Notes under the pieces: generated by a model | Seen by the model: the letters and a program-made list of their open reading frames with translations, nothing else | Databases searched by the model: none | Told to the model about the DNA's origin: nothing | Part shown: positions 60,561 to 64,000 of the stretch, piece by piece | How the letters are laid out: every line of letters starts with the position of its first letter | Numbering within the stretch: position 1 is the first letter of the stretch | Position numbers and translations under genes: made by a program | Assembly: GCF_005116475.1 (NCBI RefSeq) | Contig: NZ_SWBO01000001.1 | Span: 620,001-684,000 of the forward strand | DNA: 64,000 bases | Source of the DNA: Pedobacter cryotolerans | GTDB taxonomy: Bacteria; Bacteroidota; Bacteroidia; Sphingobacteriales; Sphingobacteriaceae | Direction: 5' to 3'

Positions 60561-61346
60561 ATGAGTTTAGTAAAAGCGAAAAAACATTTAGGTCAGCATT
60601 TTTTAACCGATAAAAGAATTGCCGAACGAATTGTAGATGGATTAGTCCATACCGATCAGTATCGCCAAGTTTTAGAGGTTGGACCAGGAATGGGCATACT
60701 TACAGATATCCTTTTAGAAAGAGAAAATTTAGAAACTTTTTTGATTGATATTGATGTTGAGTCTGTTGCTTTTTTGGCTCAAAAATATCCCCAGTTGGGA
60801 GAAAGATTAATTAGTGGCGATTTTTTGAAACTCGATTTAACTTCCATTTTTAAAGGCAAATTTGCTGTAATTGGAAATTTCCCCTACAATATTTCATCTC
60901 AAATTCTATTTAAAATTTTAGAACATAAAGATCATTGCGTAGAAATGGTGGGCATGTTTCAGAAAGAAGTTGCCGAGCGTTGTGCATCAAAATCTGGTAC
61001 CAAAGAATATGGTATTTTAAGTGTGTTGATACAGGCTTATTACGATATCGAATATTTGTTTACGGTAAAACCAGGTACTTTTAATCCACCACCGAAAGTA
61101 AACTCTGGAGTTATCAGACTAAGCAGAAATAAAATGGAAACCTTACCATGCGATGAAAAATTATTTTGGCGTGCGGTAAAAGGCGGCTTTAACCAAAGAC
61201 GAAAAACTTTGCGTAATGCTTTATCGGGTACAATTCCTAAAGATAAAATGGATGATCATCTGTTTTTTGATAAACGAGCTGAGCAATTAAGTGTAGAAGA
61301 TTTTATTGAGTTGACTAATCATTTAACAAAATTGGTGGAGGTTTAA
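60561..61346 (+). CDS. rsmA: 16S rRNA dimethyladenosine methyltransferase RsmA (KsgA)
   Basis: This enzyme dimethylates two adjacent adenines near the 3' end of 16S rRNA. The 261-residue protein has the SAM-binding LEVGPGMGILTDILL, the catalytic NFPYNISSQILFKIL (NxPY motif) and the C-terminal RRKTLRNAL. The upstream N-terminus KKHLGQHFLTDKRIAERIVD is standard. The next gene starts 3 nt after its stop. Confidence 0.97.
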   Translation: MSLVKAKKHLGQHFLTDKRIAERIVDGLVHTDQYRQVLEVGPGMGILTDILLERENLETFLIDIDVESVAFLAQKYPQLGERLISGDFLKLDLTSIFKGKFAVIGNFPYNISSQILFKILEHKDHCVEMVGMFQKEVAERCASKSGTKEYGILSVLIQAYYDIEYLFTVKPGTFNPPPKVNSGVIRLSRNKMETLPCDEKLFWRAVKGGFNQRRKTLRNALSGTIPKDKMDDHLFFDKRAEQLSVEDFIELTNHLTKLVEV

Positions 61347-61349
61347 TTT

Positions 61350-62279
61350 ATGCCTGAAAAGATATTAATCATAGACGATCTTCATCTTGCATTTGCAGAA
61401 AAAGCAAAAGCTTTAGGTTTTGAGGTTGATGACCGACCACAAATTACCCGAGCAGAAACTTTAGCCATAATTAAAGATTACGTAGGCATCGCAGTGCGAA
61501 CCAAGTTTAGGATTGATCAAGAACTATTCGATGTTGCACCAAATTTAAAATTTGTAGCAAGGGCAGGAGCAGGTTTAGATAATATAGATGTTGCTATTGC
61601 CAATGAAAGAAATATCCAACTAATTAATGCGCCAGAAGGGAATAGAGATGCAGTTGGCGAGCACGCAATTGGTTTATTGTTGGCTTTAATGAATAATTTC
61701 CGCAATGCGGATGCAGAAATTAGAAATGGTGTTTGGAACAGGGAAAGTAACCGCGGTTATGAGTTGAAAGGCAAAACCGTGGGTATAATTGGTTACGGTT
61801 TTATGGGGCAACAAATGGCTCGTAAATTGGCTGGATTTGAGGTAAATGTAATTGCTTACGATAAGTATAAAACTGGCTTTGGTAATGAGTTTGTTAGAGA
61901 AGTGAGTATGGAAGAAATTGTAAAACACAGCGATGTGCTCAGTTTACATATTCCACTAACCAAAGAAACCAAACAAATGGTAGATGATGAATATTTTTTC
62001 CATTTTAAAAAACCCATATTTTTCATCAATACTGCTAGGGGCGAAATTGTAAATACATCAGCTGTGCTAAAAAACATTAAAAATGGTAAAATTTTAGGTG
62101 CTGGCTTGGATGTTTTGGAGGCTGAAAAATTTCCAATATTGGCTGAGCAAACTTGGTTTGAAGATTTAAAAGCTAATGGGAAGGTAATTTTAACACCTCA
62201 TGTTGGCGGCTGGACTTTCGAATCATACCGTAAAATTTCTGAAGTTTTAGCGGAAAAGCTGGGCGAAATGAAATTATAA
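61350..62279 (+). CDS. 2-hydroxyacid dehydrogenase (phosphoglycerate-dehydrogenase-like)
   Basis: 309 residues of the D-isomer-specific dehydrogenase family: catalytic residues are an Arg in NTARGEIV, a Glu after LDVLE, and a His in LTPHVGGWTF; the Rossmann motif is GKTVGIIGYGFMGQQMARKL. It resembles short SerA-type enzymes without an ACT domain, but could act on other 2-hydroxyacids. It starts 3 nt after rsmA, so the two share a transcript. Confidence 0.87.
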   Translation: MPEKILIIDDLHLAFAEKAKALGFEVDDRPQITRAETLAIIKDYVGIAVRTKFRIDQELFDVAPNLKFVARAGAGLDNIDVAIANERNIQLINAPEGNRDAVGEHAIGLLLALMNNFRNADAEIRNGVWNRESNRGYELKGKTVGIIGYGFMGQQMARKLAGFEVNVIAYDKYKTGFGNEFVREVSMEEIVKHSDVLSLHIPLTKETKQMVDDEYFFHFKKPIFFINTARGEIVNTSAVLKNIKNGKILGAGLDVLEAEKFPILAEQTWFEDLKANGKVILTPHVGGWTFESYRKISEVLAEKLGEMKL

Positions 62280-62335
62280 TTCTTAAATTGCTCCTAACAA
62301 ATATAAGCTATTTGAGTGTTAGACTATGGGCTGTG

Positions 62336-62374
62336 TCTCAAATCTCACATCTCAATACTCAAATCTAATAAAGT
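62336..62374 (+). repeat. CT-rich dispersed repeat directly before the OsmC gene
   Basis: TCTCAAATCTCACATCTCAA, then TACTCAAATCTAATAAAGT, ends exactly at the ATG at 62375. It is almost identical to the copy at 16815-16850. Confidence 0.7.
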
Positions 62375-62851
62375 ATGGCAAAAGAACATCAATATAAAAC
62401 CAATTTGGTTTGGGCGGGCAATAAAGGCTCTGGTACAATGGATTATCGTTCTTACGATAGAGATTTTGTAGTTTCCATAGCAAATAAAGAACCGATTTCT
62501 GGTTCGTCTGATTCTATTTTTTTAGGTGATAAAACTAAATACAATCCCGAAGATTTGTTATTGGCATCGGTATCTTCTTGCCACATGCTTTGGTATTTGC
62601 ATTTGTGCTCTAAACATGAAATTGTGGTGATGGAATACAAAGACAATGCAGTTGGTACAATGGTAGAAAACACGGACGGAAGTGGGCAGTTTTCTTCAAT
62701 TTTATTACAACCTGAAGTGCTGATTTCTAAAAAAGAACAGATTGAACTTGCCAATACCTTACATGAGGAAGCTAATAAAATGTGTTTTATTGCTAATTCG
62801 TTAAATTTTCCGGTTAAGCATGAGCCAAATTGTTATGCCATAAACGCGTAA
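62375..62851 (+). CDS. OsmC family protein
   Basis: A 158-residue OsmC/Ohr-fold protein, typically a thiol-dependent peroxidase for organic peroxides or a redox protein. The first family Cys is in LLLASVSSCHMLWYLHLC and the second in ANKMCFIANSLNFPV. The N-terminal strand layout (HQYKTNLVWAGNKGSGTMDYRSYDRDF) is also typical. The start lies immediately after a CT-rich dispersed repeat. Confidence 0.88.
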   Translation: MAKEHQYKTNLVWAGNKGSGTMDYRSYDRDFVVSIANKEPISGSSDSIFLGDKTKYNPEDLLLASVSSCHMLWYLHLCSKHEIVVMEYKDNAVGTMVENTDGSGQFSSILLQPEVLISKKEQIELANTLHEEANKMCFIANSLNFPVKHEPNCYAINA

Positions 62852-62876
62852 CCTTATGCTTTTTAAATTAAATTAT

Positions 62877-62907
62877 TTGCTTTTGTAAAAATAGGCTTAT
62901 ATCTTCG
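62877..62907 (+). promoter_or_regulatory. Promoter of greA
   Basis: TTG (62877-62879), 20 nt, TATCTTCG (62900-62907), one mismatch from TAnnTTTG. The start site would be near 62911, giving a leader of about 81 nt that contains a terminator-like hairpin. Confidence 0.6.
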
Positions 62908-62919
62908 TTTTGATTGAAG

Positions 62920-62964
62920 CAAGACTATGTAGGCTAATGGCCGATGTAGTCTTGTTTGTTTTTT
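62920..62964 (+). promoter_or_regulatory. Terminator-like hairpin in the greA leader
   Basis: CAAGACTA (62920-62927) pairs perfectly with TAGTCTTG (62947-62954), with an inner GGC/GCC pair, and is followed by TTTGTTTTTT. The shape is that of an intrinsic terminator placed 28 nt before the greA ATG, so it may attenuate transcription and release a short leader RNA. E. coli greA also has a terminating leader, although the sequences are unrelated. Confidence 0.6.
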
Positions 62965-62991
62965 AGAGGATTTACAACAAAATAACCAAGT

Positions 62992-63465
62992 ATGTCAGAC
63001 GTAACTTATTATACCCAAGAAGGTTTAGATAAACTAAAAGAGGAATTACATAAACTAAAAACTGTAGATAGAGCGGCAATTTCTAAACAAATTGCAGAAG
63101 CAAGGGACAAAGGGGATTTATCAGAAAACGCTGAGTATGATGCTGCCAAAGAGGCTCAAGGAATGCATGAAGCAAAGATTGCCAAGATGGAAAACACCTT
63201 ATCTACGGCTAGGTTAATTGATGAAAGCAAACTTGACTTAACAAAAGTATTAGCCTTATCAATTGTTAAAATCAAAAATGTTAAAAATGGTGCTTCAATG
63301 ACTTATCAATTGGTGCCAGAAACTGAAGCAGATTTAAAAACTGGTAAAATATCTGTAAAATCGCCTATTGCACAAGGTTTATTAGGCAAATCTGTTGGCG
63401 ATAAAACGGAAATACAAGTGCCTGCCGGAAAAATGGAATTTGAAATATTAGAGATATCTAGATAA
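62992..63465 (+). CDS. greA: Transcription elongation factor GreA
   Basis: GreA stimulates RNA polymerase to cleave backtracked transcripts. The 157-residue protein has the N-terminal coiled coil (YYTQEGLDKLKEELHKLK ... AEARDKGDLSENAEYDAAKEAQG), with the acidic tip residues Asp and Glu in GDLSENAEYDAA, and the C-terminal FKBP-like domain. The length is normal. Its leader has a hairpin with a U run. Confidence 0.96.
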   Translation: MSDVTYYTQEGLDKLKEELHKLKTVDRAAISKQIAEARDKGDLSENAEYDAAKEAQGMHEAKIAKMENTLSTARLIDESKLDLTKVLALSIVKIKNVKNGASMTYQLVPETEADLKTGKISVKSPIAQGLLGKSVGDKTEIQVPAGKMEFEILEISR

Positions 63466-63470
63466 ACCCC

Positions 63471-63490
63471 AACCCCTAAAGGGGGTTTTA
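63471..63490 (+). terminator. Hairpin after greA
   Basis: AACCCC (63471-63476), TAAA loop, GGGGGTT (63481-63487) and then T residues. It lies 5 nt past the greA stop and 10 nt before the HIT gene start, so it probably ends greA transcription. Confidence 0.65.
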
Positions 63491-63500
63491 AACTTCTAAA

Positions 63501-63890
63501 ATGAGTGTATTTTCGAAAATAGTAAGCGGAGAAATCCAAGCGCATGTGGTAGCAGAAACTACCGAATTTTTAGCTTTTTTGGATGTAAGTCCGTTAGTGA
63601 TGGGACATGTTTTGGTGATCCCTAAAAAGGAAATTGATTACATTTTCGATATGGATGAAGAAAGCTATTTCGGCTTAACTTTATTTGCGAAAATTGTTGC
63701 TGTTGGCTTAAAAAAAGCTTTTCCTTGTAAAAAGGTTGGTGTTGCCGTAATTGGTTTAGAAGTACCTCATGCACATATTCATTTGATACCAATGAATAAT
63801 GTGGGAGATATGAATTTTAGCAAGGAGAAATTATCACCTTCACAAGAAGAATTGGCTGAAGCAGCTGCTAAGATTAAAGCGGAGTTGTAG
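63501..63890 (+). CDS. HIT family protein
   Basis: A 129-residue histidine-triad nucleotide-binding protein with the motif HAHIHLIP (HxHxH) near residue 93-98 and the N-terminal FSKIVSGEIQAHVVAETTEFLAFLDVSPLVMGHVLVIPK. HINT-type members hydrolyse nucleoside phosphoramidates. The gene follows greA on the same strand, with a hairpin between them. Confidence 0.94.
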   Translation: MSVFSKIVSGEIQAHVVAETTEFLAFLDVSPLVMGHVLVIPKKEIDYIFDMDEESYFGLTLFAKIVAVGLKKAFPCKKVGVAVIGLEVPHAHIHLIPMNNVGDMNFSKEKLSPSQEELAEAAAKIKAEL

Positions 63891-64000
63891 TTTTTGTAAG
63901 AAACCATATGGCGTCAGCCTGAATTTATTTTTCTTCGTAGCTTTCAGCCTCGCTATAGGATAGGCTCTGCTCTATAAAAAATGCAATACAGATGCTGAAA
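63891..64000. other. Window end, no feature recognised
   Basis: The last 110 nt contain no credible gene start and no clear repeat match. It may be the beginning of another intergenic repeat (TTCAGCCTCGCTATAGGATA), but the window ends before this can be judged. Confidence 0.4.

Overview
The window is a 64 kb stretch of Bacteroidetes chromosome, most likely Sphingobacteriaceae and Pedobacter-like. The evidence is AT-rich DNA, a full-length type IX secretion translocon gene (sprA), a TonB-receptor-like barrel protein with a CarboxypepD_reg-like N-terminus, Bacteroidetes-type promoters (TTG, 20 nt, TAnnTTTG), many lipoproteins, a fused alpha/beta E1 dehydrogenase, and families of intergenic stem-loop repeats. 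The genus is inferred from gene content and was not tested.

Layout. 0-13 kb: the end of a hybrid histidine kinase; comF and a beta-helix lipoprotein; rlmN behind a DUF2683/YoeB toxin-antitoxin locus whose toxin is frameshifted; rluF; a WYL regulator with DinB; a hybrid kinase convergent with an NtrC-type regulator; two tandem small secreted proteins. 13-16.8 kb: an amidohydrolase, then a small structured RNA directly upstream of an AbiF (Abi_2, HEPN) gene whose 3' end overlaps a nitronate monooxygenase gene, a 40-residue membrane peptide gene and acylphosphatase. 16.8-29 kb: flippase, dut, TPR protein, DUF4292 lipoprotein, EnvC-like protein, two tatA genes, gatA, mltD, maeB. 29-41 kb: ruvA, sprA, gcvH, vanZ, a tiny lipoprotein and an outer-membrane barrel protein. 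41-43 kb: feoA-feoB. 43-50 kb: SprT-like protein, lipoprotein, fused E1, lutB, M28 peptidase. 50-57 kb: rpiB, tatC and the fatty-acid/phospholipid cluster yceD-rpmF-plsX-fabH-accB-accC. 57-64 kb: sulfurtransferase, DUF4412 protein, pdxA, rsmA, 2-hydroxyacid dehydrogenase, OsmC, greA, HIT.

Most of the window is housekeeping. The standout is the AbiF locus at 14.4-15.4 kb. A consensus promoter drives a leader that folds into two stacked stems followed by a U-rich tract, and the next gene is a HEPN protein with an intact R-x4-H motif. This is the layout of AbiF toxins held by an RNA antitoxin, a group proposed to be related to the ancestors of Cas13. Secondary points are a decayed YoeB toxin with one lost base, a miniature inverted-repeat element nested inside another repeat, a run of promoters abutting start codons (predicted leaderless mRNAs), a terminator-like hairpin in the greA leader, and a CT-rich repeat recurring next to start codons.

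No tRNA, rRNA, CRISPR array, prophage or intact insertion sequence was recognised.
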